Notes under the pieces: model-generated | Told to the model about the DNA's origin: nothing | Databases searched by the model: none | The model's input: the letters and a program-made list of their open reading frames with translations, nothing else | Assembly: GCF_000015045.1 (NCBI RefSeq) | Contig: NC_008609.1 | Span: 186,001-250,000 of the forward strand | Reading direction: 5' to 3' | Length of the DNA stretch: 64,000 nt | Source: Pelobacter propionicus DSM 2379 | Lineage (GTDB): Bacteria; Desulfobacterota; Desulfuromonadia; Geobacterales; Pseudopelobacteraceae | Shown here: positions 52,938-61,828 of the stretch, in pieces | Layout: each line of letters opens with the position of its first letter | Position numbering within the stretch: the first letter of the stretch is position 1 | Translations under genes and position numbers: made by a program

Positions 52938-53255
52938 TTACGAAGGGGCATAGGAATACTCCCATGCCCCTTTTATTTTGAGGAGTTCATCACGATGTAT
53001 TTCAACCCCGCCGACAAATGGGGCAATGATGGCATACGGAGATGATTGGTAAAAATAGACATTCGTGCCTTCTGCCTGCTCCAAATGCTCAAGCACCGCC
53101 ACCGAAAGACTGATAATACTGTTTGAAATCCTCAAATCAGCCCCGTGTTCCTGAACTTGTAGTGAAATTGCCGCTTCACGAGCGTCTGTCAGAGTAAAAG
53201 TATCTGCCACCAAAACGATTATACCGTCTGATACCAAGAGAATCTTGTCCAACAC
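52938..53255 (-). CDS. hypothetical protein after TraG, 105 aa
   Basis: The GTG start lies four bases after the traG stop with GAGGAGGTAATTC upstream. The soluble protein has alternating strands and helices (MLDKILLVSDG, then LTDAREAAISL). No family recognised. It is the last gene of transfer block 2; its 3' end overlaps the convergent terminator. Confidence 0.6.
   Translation of the reverse strand: MLDKILLVSDGIIVLVADTFTLTDAREAAISLQVQEHGADLRISNSIISLSVAVLEHLEQAEGTNVYFYQSSPYAIIAPFVGGVEIHRDELLKIKGAWEYSYAPS
52945..52980 (+). terminator. rho-independent terminator between convergent genes
   Basis: AAGGGGCAT (52945-52953) pairs with ATGCCCCTT (52966-52974), followed by TTTTATTTT. It serves the plus-strand membrane-protein gene and lies within the 3' end of the minus-strand gene. 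Confidence 0.8.
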
Positions 53256-53258
53256 GAA

Positions 53259-56200
53259 TTACCTCCTCGGGCCTTTGTAGGGCTGTGGGCCACCACCTTT
53301 TGGCAATGGAGAATTCTTGCTCTGATGCTGAAGGATTCTCCCAGTTCTTTGCAAATCCCTCTCAACACGAGTTTCAGCCGTCCTGGCGGCCTGTTCAGTC
53401 ATGCGTGTCTCAGCTTCACGTTTAGCGGCGCTCTTTTCCATTGAAGAAGTCAAAGGTTTGGCAACAGTAGCGGCATCTCCTATGAGACCAGATGCTTCGT
53501 GCAGCGCTCCCCTTCCAACAGCTATCGTTGTTGCTACAGTTCCCGCGTCAATTGACCGCCCTTCAACAAAATCACTGCTTGCAGCGCTACCTGCATAATT
53601 CTGTACTGAGCTGACAGATGTACCGACAGTTTGTCTCGACGAATAATCCGCTTTCACCCCGCCATCAGCACGAATACTCCCAGTAATTCCACCTCCCGAC
53701 CTGGTACTGACAACCGCCGCTCCCTGCTGTGAGGACTGAACAAATTGATCCTCGGTAATCTCCGAGCGCTGCCCGGCAATAAGATTCCCGCTCTTATCCA
53801 TTTTCCCCTGCACCTGCGAATAGTGCAGATTGCCGTCCTTGTCCTTGGCGTACATCAGCACATTGCCGTCGAGGCCGTTGGAGAACGAGCCTCCCACAAC
53901 CTCCATCTTGCCGGTCTTATCGTTCTTGGCGTAGTACCAGTCGCCATTGACTATCATTTGCTTGCCGCCGGCCTGGATCATGTACGAACCTGACTTCCGG
54001 GTCACGTTCAGCGACTGGTTCTCGTAGCCGGTCTTGATGAAATCCCCGACGGTCTTGCGTAATCCCTTGTCGACGGTTGATACATTCCGATCCAGCCGCT
54101 CCACGTCGGTACCGGTCCGGCTCTGACCGAGATCGAACTTCTGCACCCGCCCGCCCTGATCGACGCTGAATGATGCGAGATTGCCGTTGCGGTCGTAATC
54201 CGCCTTGTAGTCGAACGCCTGTCCGGATAGCCTTGCTACATGGGCGGCGGCACTCTGGAAACCGGCCGCCCTGAGCTGCTTCTGCAGATCGAGCGACTTG
54301 GCCCTGTCCCCCTTTGCAACGGTACCGGCTTCTGAGGAGTTCACGACGCCGCCATCCATGCCGACATTGACGACGCTCTTGCCGTCGGCGGTCGTGAAGG
54401 TGATGTTCTGTCCCTCCATCGCCTTCTGCATCTCGGCAAAGCCCCGTTCGGTCAGGTGACCGTCCCGGTACATTTCAGGATCGCTGGCAAGGTGCGGGGC
54501 AATCTTGCCGGCCATCTGGTCAGCCGCAGCGTGGACCAGTTGGTTGCGGGCGATCCGCCCCGACACGTCATTACCGATGAGCTGCTGGTAGTTGTCGTAT
54601 CCTCCCCCTGCGTAGATACCCTGGATCTTGCCGCCGGTCTCGGTCGCAACGACACGGCCAGCTTCCGTTCCTGCTGCAACCGGCCCGCCTAACTGATTCG
54701 AGAGTCCGGAAACCTCCGAAGCCTGCTTCCCCTGATTGAACAGCGAATTCATTTGCATCAGGTGCGCCGGGGAGATCCCGTAGGAGTCGGCAATCGTTCT
54801 CACGGCATCGGCATTGGCGTAATCGCCCAGAGCAGATATCTCAGAGCGAAGCGAATTGAACTCACGCCAACTGCCGCGGAAGCCGAGCGACCTGGCAGCG
54901 GCATAGGCGCCCATTTCCCCCTGAAGCTGACCGACACTCTTGTCCATGTTGGCGGTCAGGAACCCGGCATAATTGTCGCCGGAGCCAAAGACATTGGCTA
55001 GGCTCCGGTCATTGGCAACCCCCATCCGGGCGAATGCATTGGTATCACCGCCATAGCTGTTGCCGACCACATCCCGGACCGCAGCCAACTTGTCCAGCCC
55101 CAACCGGCCATCGAACGATTTCAGGTCATAGGACGAGGATAGGCCGTTCTCCCGCATGGCCCTGCCGGCGCCTCCGAAACCGATTGTCCGGCCCAACTCA
55201 CTGTCGGCAGTCATCCGGCTGGAGAACTCCATCCCGAAATCCCGGATCATATCGCTCGCCGCCGTGGTCTTGGCCGACATGCCGACCAGCGACTGCGCCT
55301 GTCTCGCCTGAAAACTGTGCTCGTTGCTCCAGGCCTGGGTCGGCATGGCCGTCACGTTGCGTTGCATGGCCGACGCCCGGCCAGCCGGGTCCTCTACTTC
55401 ATGGGCCGCCCGGCTCCCTGCCGACTGCACCTGGCTCCCCAGACTGCCGGCCATCATCGCCATGGCATGACCGCCGAACCGGATCAGCATCCCGGTAATG
55501 ACCGTGGCCAGCATCATGCCGCTCATGCGGAGCGTGCCGAACATGCCGAGGATCTTCACGGTCTGGTCAGGAAAGAAGTAGAGCGCATCCATGCCAAGCT
55601 TGTTCTGGCGCACCGTCTCGTAGGCCTGGTTGGCGTAATCCACGGCGAACTGGTGCACGATGGCGTCGGTCACTCCCCAGGCGGTGAGCCAGATGAAAAA
55701 ACCGGCGATGATCCCCACCGCCTTGCCGATCAGCGGCGTGGGAATGAAGAGCGCCAGGAACGGCAACAGCCCGACAGCAATAGCCGTAAGCGCCGCCTTC
55801 AGGATCGGCAGCCATTCGTTGGCCGCCTTCATGGCGCCGGAGGCGTTCAACAGGAACTGGTAGTTGGTTGCCCCGGTAGCATTGCCGCTGCGGAAGATCT
55901 CTTCCAGCCGCTGGGAGATGTAGGCCTGCCTCAGGAAGTCATCAATACTCGCCGCCCCGAGTCCGGTCCCGCTGTTCACGTTGTTCAGGACCGTCTTGCA
56001 TTGGGTCACGGCGGCGGCATCGGTCACGTCATAACCGAGGTTGGTGCAGACCGAGTAGATGTTTTTCGTTAGACTTGCCGGAGTGAGTGCCGACTTGATG
56101 TTGGTCCAGGCGTCGGTACAGGTGAGCGTCTGCCCCTGCGGGTTGGCGGCATTGTAGTAGACCGTCCAGATGGCCGGGTTGATCGCCTTGTCCAGGGAGC

Positions 56201-56858
56201 TGACAAAGTTGGTGGTCGTTTTCCGGAGTTCATCCACCGTGAGGTTGGCGTTGGGGTTCATCAGGGCATAGGAGACGCAGTCCCTGACGTAGCGCCGCAG
56301 GGAAGCGTCAAGATTGCTGTCCACCGCCGACAGGGGGATACTGGTGAGCTGGGCCAGCCCCAGAAAACCCTTCCCGCCCGCCTGGCTCTGGTAGTTCAAG
56401 GGATCTCCGGCAGTGGTGACGATATCCACCAACCCCCGCTCGATCTTGTTCAGAATACCGGCCACGGCCACCACACCGTCAGGAATCCCGCCCACCGCCT
56501 GATTCTTGTTGTAGACCGGATCATAAACATGGATCGTCCCCTTCGGAACCACCAGGGCCAGATAGACCATGATGCCGATCAGAGTCGGCACGATCCAGGT
56601 CGTGACCGAACCGCTGCCGGTGCCCAGGAGCCTGGCGAACACCGTCACGCCGCCGAAGAACAGGCCGGCGGTGATGACCACAAAATAGAGCGACTTGTAG
56701 GCGTTGTCCCCGAAGATCAGGGCCAGTTTGCCGAAGGCGTTCACCACGGCGTCATGACCTCCCCAGACATAGAACTCCATGTCCAGGGCCAGCGCCAAGG
56801 TCGGGATCAGCACCAGCAGAAGCGCCAGTCCCAGCCTAGATACGGTCCGAATCCACAT
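53259..56858 (-). CDS. traG: F-type conjugation protein TraG (mating-pair formation and stabilisation)
   Basis: The 1199-residue inner-membrane protein has an N-terminal signal-like helix. Hydrophobic helices lie near 45-110 and 380-500 (LLPFLALFIPTPLIG visible). The long Gly/Ser/Asp-rich periplasmic C-terminal domain (about 520-1199) takes part in mating-pair stabilisation in F. The ATG at 56858 (MWIRTVSRLG) is chosen; upstream sequence in frame is Ser/Pro/Arg-rich noise from the neighbouring gene. It is longer than F TraG (938), mainly in the C-terminal domain. No TraS-like entry exclusion gene is recognised. Confidence 0.85.
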   Translation of the reverse strand: MWIRTVSRLGLALLLVLIPTLALALDMEFYVWGGHDAVVNAFGKLALIFGDNAYKSLYFVVITAGLFFGGVTVFARLLGTGSGSVTTWIVPTLIGIMVYLALVVPKGTIHVYDPVYNKNQAVGGIPDGVVAVAGILNKIERGLVDIVTTAGDPLNYQSQAGGKGFLGLAQLTSIPLSAVDSNLDASLRRYVRDCVSYALMNPNANLTVDELRKTTTNFVSSLDKAINPAIWTVYYNAANPQGQTLTCTDAWTNIKSALTPASLTKNIYSVCTNLGYDVTDAAAVTQCKTVLNNVNSGTGLGAASIDDFLRQAYISQRLEEIFRSGNATGATNYQFLLNASGAMKAANEWLPILKAALTAIAVGLLPFLALFIPTPLIGKAVGIIAGFFIWLTAWGVTDAIVHQFAVDYANQAYETVRQNKLGMDALYFFPDQTVKILGMFGTLRMSGMMLATVITGMLIRFGGHAMAMMAGSLGSQVQSAGSRAAHEVEDPAGRASAMQRNVTAMPTQAWSNEHSFQARQAQSLVGMSAKTTAASDMIRDFGMEFSSRMTADSELGRTIGFGGAGRAMRENGLSSSYDLKSFDGRLGLDKLAAVRDVVGNSYGGDTNAFARMGVANDRSLANVFGSGDNYAGFLTANMDKSVGQLQGEMGAYAAARSLGFRGSWREFNSLRSEISALGDYANADAVRTIADSYGISPAHLMQMNSLFNQGKQASEVSGLSNQLGGPVAAGTEAGRVVATETGGKIQGIYAGGGYDNYQQLIGNDVSGRIARNQLVHAAADQMAGKIAPHLASDPEMYRDGHLTERGFAEMQKAMEGQNITFTTADGKSVVNVGMDGGVVNSSEAGTVAKGDRAKSLDLQKQLRAAGFQSAAAHVARLSGQAFDYKADYDRNGNLASFSVDQGGRVQKFDLGQSRTGTDVERLDRNVSTVDKGLRKTVGDFIKTGYENQSLNVTRKSGSYMIQAGGKQMIVNGDWYYAKNDKTGKMEVVGGSFSNGLDGNVLMYAKDKDGNLHYSQVQGKMDKSGNLIAGQRSEITEDQFVQSSQQGAAVVSTRSGGGITGSIRADGGVKADYSSRQTVGTSVSSVQNYAGSAASSDFVEGRSIDAGTVATTIAVGRGALHEASGLIGDAATVAKPLTSSMEKSAAKREAETRMTEQAARTAETRVERDLQRTGRILQHQSKNSPLPKGGGPQPYKGPRR

Positions 56859-57576
56859 GCACGACTCCCGCGGCAATAAGTTTACGGTTGCGCAACCATG
56901 CGGCGAACATGGCGGCAATGGGGATAACAATGAACACCGCCGTCGAAAACAGGACGAAGTAGGCGGAGATGAGGAAGATCCCCTTGAAACCCTGCACCCA
57001 GTAATAGACCTTGGCGACGGTTGCAGGCGTGGTTTTGGCGTCATAGAGCTTGGCCACGGCCCAGAGCACGTTGTTGTCGGAGAAGATCTTGAAGTAGAGA
57101 AAATGGAAGGCGATGAAGACCACCACCGCCTTGACGATCGCGCCAAAGACCATGCCACCCAGGAGGTTCAGCACCATGGCCCGGGTGTACTCGCCGATGA
57201 AACAGGTGGAGGCCTTGGCCATGAAGATGGCGTACCCCAGCGAGAACCCCAGCGCCAGCAGGAAAGCGCTGAACTTGTCGAACAGGGTCGGCGACGGGTC
57301 GCCGAACATGGGGATGTACTGCTCGATCACCCCGATGGCGATGGGGGTGAGGAGTGCCGAGACGCACCCCGAGGCGAAGGAACTCCGGAATCCCACTTCC
57401 ATGAACTCCAGTCGCTGCTTGGTGGTCAGAAAGCGGGACTTGATCATGCAGCCGCCCAGTTCGTTGGCGAAGTTCTGATCGATATACGAGATCGCCTCCA
57501 GAAGACCCCGCGGGTGGATCTCGTTACTCGGTGGCGCCGGAACGATATCCGGTGTGCTGTGACCATCCTTCGACAC
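56836..57576 (-). CDS. polytopic membrane protein of transfer block 2
   Basis: The 246-residue protein has a soluble N terminus (1-75) and five or so hydrophobic helices (about 70-90, 103-120, 130-165, 205-230). The GTG start has GGAGAGGGC upstream, and the 3' end overlaps the traG start by 23 bases. No F counterpart is recognised. Its place before traG suggests an inner-membrane channel or pilus component. Confidence 0.6.
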   Translation of the reverse strand: MSKDGHSTPDIVPAPPSNEIHPRGLLEAISYIDQNFANELGGCMIKSRFLTTKQRLEFMEVGFRSSFASGCVSALLTPIAIGVIEQYIPMFGDPSPTLFDKFSAFLLALGFSLGYAIFMAKASTCFIGEYTRAMVLNLLGGMVFGAIVKAVVVFIAFHFLYFKIFSDNNVLWAVAKLYDAKTTPATVAKVYYWVQGFKGIFLISAYFVLFSTAVFIVIPIAAMFAAWLRNRKLIAAGVVHVDSDRI

Positions 57577-57584
57577 GCCCTCTC

Positions 57585-57836
57585 CTATCCCGTGAATGAC
57601 CTGGCCAGGTTCATCATCCCGCCTCCATAGGCGACGATGGCCGCCAGCAGCAGGCAGATGGCCGCCAGGGTCGGATTGCGCTGCCGCACCCCAACCCAGA
57701 AGGCAGACACAACCAGGGCGACGAAGAAGCAGCGCCCCCAGAAGCCATAGAGGATCGTGGCGAACAGCTTCTGCCAGAAGCCGGTGTATTCGGCCGGCCC
57801 CATGTAGTGCAGCGGGTTGAGTTTTTCGATGGGCAC
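57585..57836 (-). CDS. small membrane protein of transfer block 2, 83 aa
   Basis: The protein has two hydrophobic helices (about 24-47 and 54-72) and a short N-terminal soluble part. The GTG start overlaps a GAGGG ribosome site next to the stop of the peptidase gene. Size and topology are like those of small pilus-assembly or pilin-like proteins (TraL-like); pilin identity is possible but lacks a clear signal peptide. Confidence 0.5.
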   Translation of the reverse strand: MPIEKLNPLHYMGPAEYTGFWQKLFATILYGFWGRCFFVALVVSAFWVGVRQRNPTLAAICLLLAAIVAYGGGMMNLARSFTG

Positions 57837-57845
57837 GGCAATCCC

Positions 57846-58340
57846 TCAGAAGATCGGATAGGCTTTCGCCAGGATGCGTTTCTTGTCCACAAAGCCGAAA
57901 TACCGAGAATCGTAGCTATCCTTGTGCTCTCCCACGACGAACATGGCTCCCTCGGGGATCGTGCCGCTGAAGGCGAAGTGGCGTAGCGGTTCCCCCTTGA
58001 GGGTAAAATTCTTGGCCCTGACCAGGTACTCACCGTTGCAGTAGAATTTCTTCTCCCCATCCACGGTGAGTTGGTCCCCCCCATCGCACCCCACGAGCTT
58101 CAGCACGTCTTCCGATTTCTTCATCCCGACCCTGGCCGCCAATTCCTCATCGTGGAACAGAACGTAATCCCCCCGAACCACATGGTCCGGATTCCGGGTG
58201 AGCCAGTAGACCCGATGCTTGAGGGAAGGCGTCAGGGTGACACAGAACTTGCCTGGGAGCAGTGTTCCTGCAATAAGGAGGCAGGTGATCGCCAACCAGA
58301 GGCGCCAGTTGCGGAAATCAGGGGGCAACGGTTTCGGCAT
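57846..58340 (-). CDS. TraF-type (S26) signal peptidase
   Basis: The 164-residue protein has an N-terminal membrane helix (about 14-30), catalytic Ser in TLTPSLKHRVYW near 37-48, Lys in VLKLVGCDGGD near 81 and late VGEHKDSYDSRYFG. It belongs to the leader peptidases of RP4 TraF type, which mature and in RP4 cyclise pilin. An ATG start at 58340 is preferred to the GTG six codons upstream. In F itself this enzyme is absent, so the system is closer to IncH/SXT-type transfer modules. Confidence 0.8.
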   Translation of the reverse strand: MPKPLPPDFRNWRLWLAITCLLIAGTLLPGKFCVTLTPSLKHRVYWLTRNPDHVVRGDYVLFHDEELAARVGMKKSEDVLKLVGCDGGDQLTVDGEKKFYCNGEYLVRAKNFTLKGEPLRHFAFSGTIPEGAMFVVGEHKDSYDSRYFGFVDKKRILAKAYPIF

Positions 58341-58740
58341 TGCGCACCACCGCGTCACCCATGATGATCACCCGGTTCTTAGGTATGGCCGTGATGACCG
58401 CCTCAAGACGGTCGAAGCTTTTTTTCAATTCGACATCGTTCAGTTTGCCGGCAAGGTAGTTGTCCCGCTGTTGGGCGATATACCCCTTGATATCGACGGC
58501 CACGACCTTCTGGGCAAACCAGCGGTCATACCCGGCAATGGTTGCCAAAGATGCTCCCAAAGATATAACCAAACAGGCACCAATCAGGGCCCGTGTGCCC
58601 GGTTGCCGCTTGGGTTGCTCTTTGGGGCACGATTTGGGAGTCTCTTTGGGTACCGAAACGGCATCCATCTTTTCAGAGGCTTCGCTTGTTTCCATACTGT
58701 TCTCTTCACTCATTGATAGTGACTCTCTTTCCTCGTTCAT
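58318..58740 (-). CDS. TrbI-like conjugation protein
   Basis: The 140-residue protein has an acidic/Lys-rich cytoplasmic N terminus, one membrane helix (about 50-70) and a periplasmic helical domain ending IITAIPKNRVIIM-like then DAVVRNAE. The layout and the final strand pattern match F TrbI, which affects pilus retraction and binds TraH. Start overlaps the trbC stop (ATGA). Sequence similarity is weak. Confidence 0.6.
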   Translation of the reverse strand: MNEERESLSMSEENSMETSEASEKMDAVSVPKETPKSCPKEQPKRQPGTRALIGACLVISLGASLATIAGYDRWFAQKVVAVDIKGYIAQQRDNYLAGKLNDVELKKSFDRLEAVITAIPKNRVIIMGDAVVRNAETVAP

Positions 58741-59726
58741 TTCCGGTCACCCGGAGCAGCCAGGAGGGCGGCCAGTGAATCCGAACCGCTCTCCCTCCGG
58801 ATCTGGTCGAGCAGATATTCCAGTCTGGCGTCTCCGTACGCCGCATAGTGATCCGAGATGGTGGTGTTCTTGGGATCGCCCTCACTCAAACCGGCATCCT
58901 CGGCCTTGAGGCCGCGGGCATAGACCACGGCAGGAACCCGGTCGATCCGGTACCGGCGGAATAACAGGGGATCGACGACCAACCCTGCCGGCAGCATCTC
59001 GCAGTCACCGTCTTGGGGGCGGCATGCCTGGTCGCGCTGCAACACGGAAGCGATGAAGCCGATGGTCGGCTGAATCTTCGTCATCCCGTCCACGAAACCG
59101 CGCATGACCAGGGAGACGTTCGAATCGCCCAAACGGGCCACGGAAGCCGCGTAATTCCTTATGGTCGCAAGCGGCATTGATGACGAAATGAAGACGTAGA
59201 CCCGCTCTGAAGCCGGCAGTTTCCCCCTTAGCGCCTCGATGCCCTTATCTGAGTAGTAACCGGCGGCTTTGTTCCCGAATACTTCGGACTTGATCCGTTC
59301 CGTCTCGTTCAGCAGCCGAAGCTGGAATTCATCCGAGTGGTAGTAGGAATCGAGCGTGCCTGCCAGGGCAGCCATCTCCTTCTCACTCCGGTTCCCGGGA
59401 ACAGTCATCCGCTCCGCAAGCCTGTCAGCCTTGGACAAGGTATCGGCCAGGTCCGGCACGGCCAGTCCCTCCACGTCAGCCTCCTTCCACAAGGTTCCCT
59501 CCACGACGACCTTCACTTTCTTCAGCCTCGTCTCGATATATGCCCGGCCCGGTTTGCCGGTGCAGGCACCAGCTTTCCTGAGATGGACCGTATCACCCAC
59601 CACCCTGTCCACCACACAGCAGGTGTCGGGAGTGGCGATATACCCGGGAGTGCCGGCGGCGGCAACCGAACCGGACGAGGCTACAGCGAGCCAGAAGATC
59701 AATTGAGCGCATAGCCGACGCAACAC
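58737..59726 (-). CDS. trbC: TrbC, F-type pilus assembly protein
   Basis: The 329-residue protein has a signal peptide, an N-terminal Cys-containing extension (TCCVVDRVV, GACTGKP) and the TrbC core ERVYVFISSSMPLATI with SLVMRGFVDGM and RVPAVVYARG, a thioredoxin-like fold. TrbC joins TraW and TraU in periplasmic pilus assembly. The GTG start sits right behind GGAGG; a TTG one codon later has a better distance. The 3' end of traU overlaps it by 28 bases. Confidence 0.85.
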   Translation of the reverse strand: MLRRLCAQLIFWLAVASSGSVAAAGTPGYIATPDTCCVVDRVVGDTVHLRKAGACTGKPGRAYIETRLKKVKVVVEGTLWKEADVEGLAVPDLADTLSKADRLAERMTVPGNRSEKEMAALAGTLDSYYHSDEFQLRLLNETERIKSEVFGNKAAGYYSDKGIEALRGKLPASERVYVFISSSMPLATIRNYAASVARLGDSNVSLVMRGFVDGMTKIQPTIGFIASVLQRDQACRPQDGDCEMLPAGLVVDPLLFRRYRIDRVPAVVYARGLKAEDAGLSEGDPKNTTISDHYAAYGDARLEYLLDQIRRESGSDSLAALLAAPGDRK

Positions 59727-60727
59727 ACCCTCCTTCGTGTCAACGACCAGAGAAAATTGTCCGGCGAGTTGTTGGCCGTTCCAAAGGGAGGGTTCTTCGC
59801 CGCCCCCCAGACCAGCGACGGCCTGCCGATGGGGATGCAGTCATTGCCCCGCACCGGACGCGCCATCTGAAGCCGGTAGTTGCTCTTGACCAGAATCGGT
59901 GTCACGACCCCGCCGCTGGCGCACTGGTTGATGCCGGTATCAAAAAGGAGCGTCTCGCGGCCGAGCTTGAACAGCATCCGTGCCGCCAGGCCGGCGTTCA
60001 CGTTGAGGGGATTGTTCTCGACCATGCTCCCCGACAGGGGGTAGAACGATCCCCAACTCCCCATGCACCAGAACAGGGGATCGACTGGCTGGGTCACCGT
60101 GGCCGCCACGCTGTCTGCCACGCACGCCAACTGTGACACCGGATTACCGAACAGAAGCGCCTCGGGATTGATGATGAACGACAGGCTGTCGTCGTTCCAC
60201 AGTGGGTCCACTTCGGTCATGTAGGCCAAGTCGAAGGCCTTGTTTTCTGAGCAGGGAAAATCCATGAACAGCTTCAGGATCGACCAGGCCGGGAAATGGA
60301 AGTAGTGGGCCTGCTGGAATGCCAGGTTGGAATCGCCGTACTCCGCGTTCCGGTTCTCTCCGGAATAAAAGCCGGGCTTGGGATTTGTCATGCCGGTTCC
60401 CAGTGCCGGAAAGCAGAAAGGTTCCCTGACCGTTTCGATCAGCCGGGCATGCTCCCAGAACGCGGTGGACAATCCCAGAACCAGGATCCCCTTGCTGTCG
60501 GGGCAGACGCAGACCGGCGAGGTGATGTTGCCGGGAGCCGGTTCATCGCCATTGCCAAAGGTAGCGCTGCCGATCTTCACCGGAAACATGCACTGCCAGC
60601 AGATATCGGTCACCGGGTTGAGCATCTTCCCCCTGCAGGCGCCACTGCCTCCGTAGGCAAGCGGCGCAAGCAGGAAAAGCATGGCCAGCGTGAAGATCGA
60701 GATGCTATTGCTCAGGTTCATCCTCAT
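59699..60727 (-). CDS. traU: TraU, F-type pilus assembly protein
   Basis: The protein is about 342 residues, signal peptide MRMNLSNSIS onward, with the Cys-rich TraU pattern: CRGKMLNPVTDICWQC at the mature N terminus, PVCVCPDSKGI, PFCFP, FPCSENKAFD, LFWCMGSWGSFYP and a C-terminal RVCCVGYALN. These cysteines are disulfide-bonded in the periplasm. TraU is needed for DNA transfer more than for pilus growth. Start is uncertain between 60736, 60727 and 60721. Confidence 0.88.
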   Translation of the reverse strand: MRMNLSNSISIFTLAMLFLLAPLAYGGSGACRGKMLNPVTDICWQCMFPVKIGSATFGNGDEPAPGNITSPVCVCPDSKGILVLGLSTAFWEHARLIETVREPFCFPALGTGMTNPKPGFYSGENRNAEYGDSNLAFQQAHYFHFPAWSILKLFMDFPCSENKAFDLAYMTEVDPLWNDDSLSFIINPEALLFGNPVSQLACVADSVAATVTQPVDPLFWCMGSWGSFYPLSGSMVENNPLNVNAGLAARMLFKLGRETLLFDTGINQCASGGVVTPILVKSNYRLQMARPVRGNDCIPIGRPSLVWGAAKNPPFGTANNSPDNFLWSLTRRRVCCVGYALN

Positions 60728-61175
60728 ACCGCACATTGAATTCGGACCCTTCGTCCGTGATGATGATGGCCGATCGGCTCTTTCCGGCCGGATAACGCCC
60801 GACAGTTCCTTTGCCAGTGGAGGTGCTGCTGTTGACCTGGAGCTGCTCCGGGGAGATGTCGCCCCAATCGCGGGCTCGGAACCGGCTCTGCATTGCCAGC
60901 ACCTCTTCCATGAATTTGCCGTCGCTGCTGAAGTCATCCAGGACCCTGCGTGTCAGCACGAATTGCTTACCCCGCTCGGTATCCGACCCCTCGGATGCAG
61001 GTCTGGTAGCAGCCCTGCCGGCCATCGCCACCCAGTTGACCGGTGTCAGGATCGGCGCTGCCACGGATGGAAGGCGTGATGTCTCCTCCACCTTTGTCCA
61101 TGTTTCGTGGGAACACGCAGCGCACAGCGCAAGGATGCAAACCATTGTGAGGCAGTGTACTTTATGTGGCTTCAT
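60705..61175 (-). CDS. lipoprotein between TraW and TraU
   Basis: The 156-residue protein has a lipobox LCAAC near residue 17-21, then a mostly charged soluble domain. ATG overlaps the traW stop (ATGA). It occupies a position where no F gene exists. It is too unlike TraV (no CxxC pair is visible) for that assignment. Probably an outer-membrane-anchored core component. Confidence 0.65.
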   Translation of the reverse strand: MKPHKVHCLTMVCILALCAACSHETWTKVEETSRLPSVAAPILTPVNWVAMAGRAATRPASEGSDTERGKQFVLTRRVLDDFSSDGKFMEEVLAMQSRFRARDWGDISPEQLQVNSSTSTGKGTVGRYPAGKSRSAIIITDEGSEFNVRYEDEPEQ

Positions 61176-61828
61176 GGCGTTCTCTTCCTGTCATGAAATG
61201 TTGCACCGGCAGCCTTGGCATGACCTGCCGGCAGCTTTACTTCAGTTACTTCCATGACCCGCCCCTTCTGCCTGACTACCGACGGCACAGCCTTCAGCTT
61301 GAGGCGTTCAATGATCTTCCTGTCGGCATAGAACAAGGGACGACTGATCCTCTTTGACACGGCCCCGAGTCTCCCTTCGGAGAGGAGGAGCGTCACATCG
61401 AGCCGTTTGTCGCACTCGGATGTGGCAAACCACATCACCTGCTCCGGGTCGGTACCGTCGATGACCACCAGCGTTTTCGGGTAGGTCACATAGTCGAGGG
61501 GGTTGAAGGTATACCCCTTGGGATAGAGGATTCCTCCCTTGCCGTCGGGGACATCGATCTCGGCGGTATAGGTCATGTCAACCTGGAAGCTCCGGTTCCG
61601 CTTCGCACGCGGCAGGCGCACCCTGTCCGGCGGTCCCTGGAAGTTCTCGACCTTCCGTTTGTCCAGCACCTTGTGCCAGTCCACCTGTTTGGCCCGCTCC
61701 TCTATCTCGACCAGGGCATCCCGCTCCACGATCCGGTACGTCATGCCGAAGACGCCAAGCTCTTTGGCATGAGCCGATGAAACGCCCACCAAAAGGACAA
61801 TCGCTGCCAGTCCGGTACGAATGATCAT
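61172..61828 (-). CDS. traW: TraW, F-type pilus assembly protein
   Basis: The 218-residue protein has a signal peptide (to about 22), KELGVFGMTYRIVE at the mature start, ILYPKGYTFNPLDYV (the typical TraW PxGxxxNPL box), LVVIDGTDPEQV, and FYADRKIIERLKLKAVPSVV near the C terminus. It works with TrbC in the periplasm. ATGA overlaps couple it to traN upstream and the lipoprotein gene downstream. Confidence 0.88.
   Translation of the reverse strand: MIIRTGLAAIVLLVGVSSAHAKELGVFGMTYRIVERDALVEIEERAKQVDWHKVLDKRKVENFQGPPDRVRLPRAKRNRSFQVDMTYTAEIDVPDGKGGILYPKGYTFNPLDYVTYPKTLVVIDGTDPEQVMWFATSECDKRLDVTLLLSEGRLGAVSKRISRPLFYADRKIIERLKLKAVPSVVRQKGRVMEVTEVKLPAGHAKAAGATFHDRKRTP

Noticed and set aside
60705-61175. 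TraV homologue
   Set aside because: It is a lipoprotein in a tra operon, but the paired cysteines expected of TraV are absent and the position differs.
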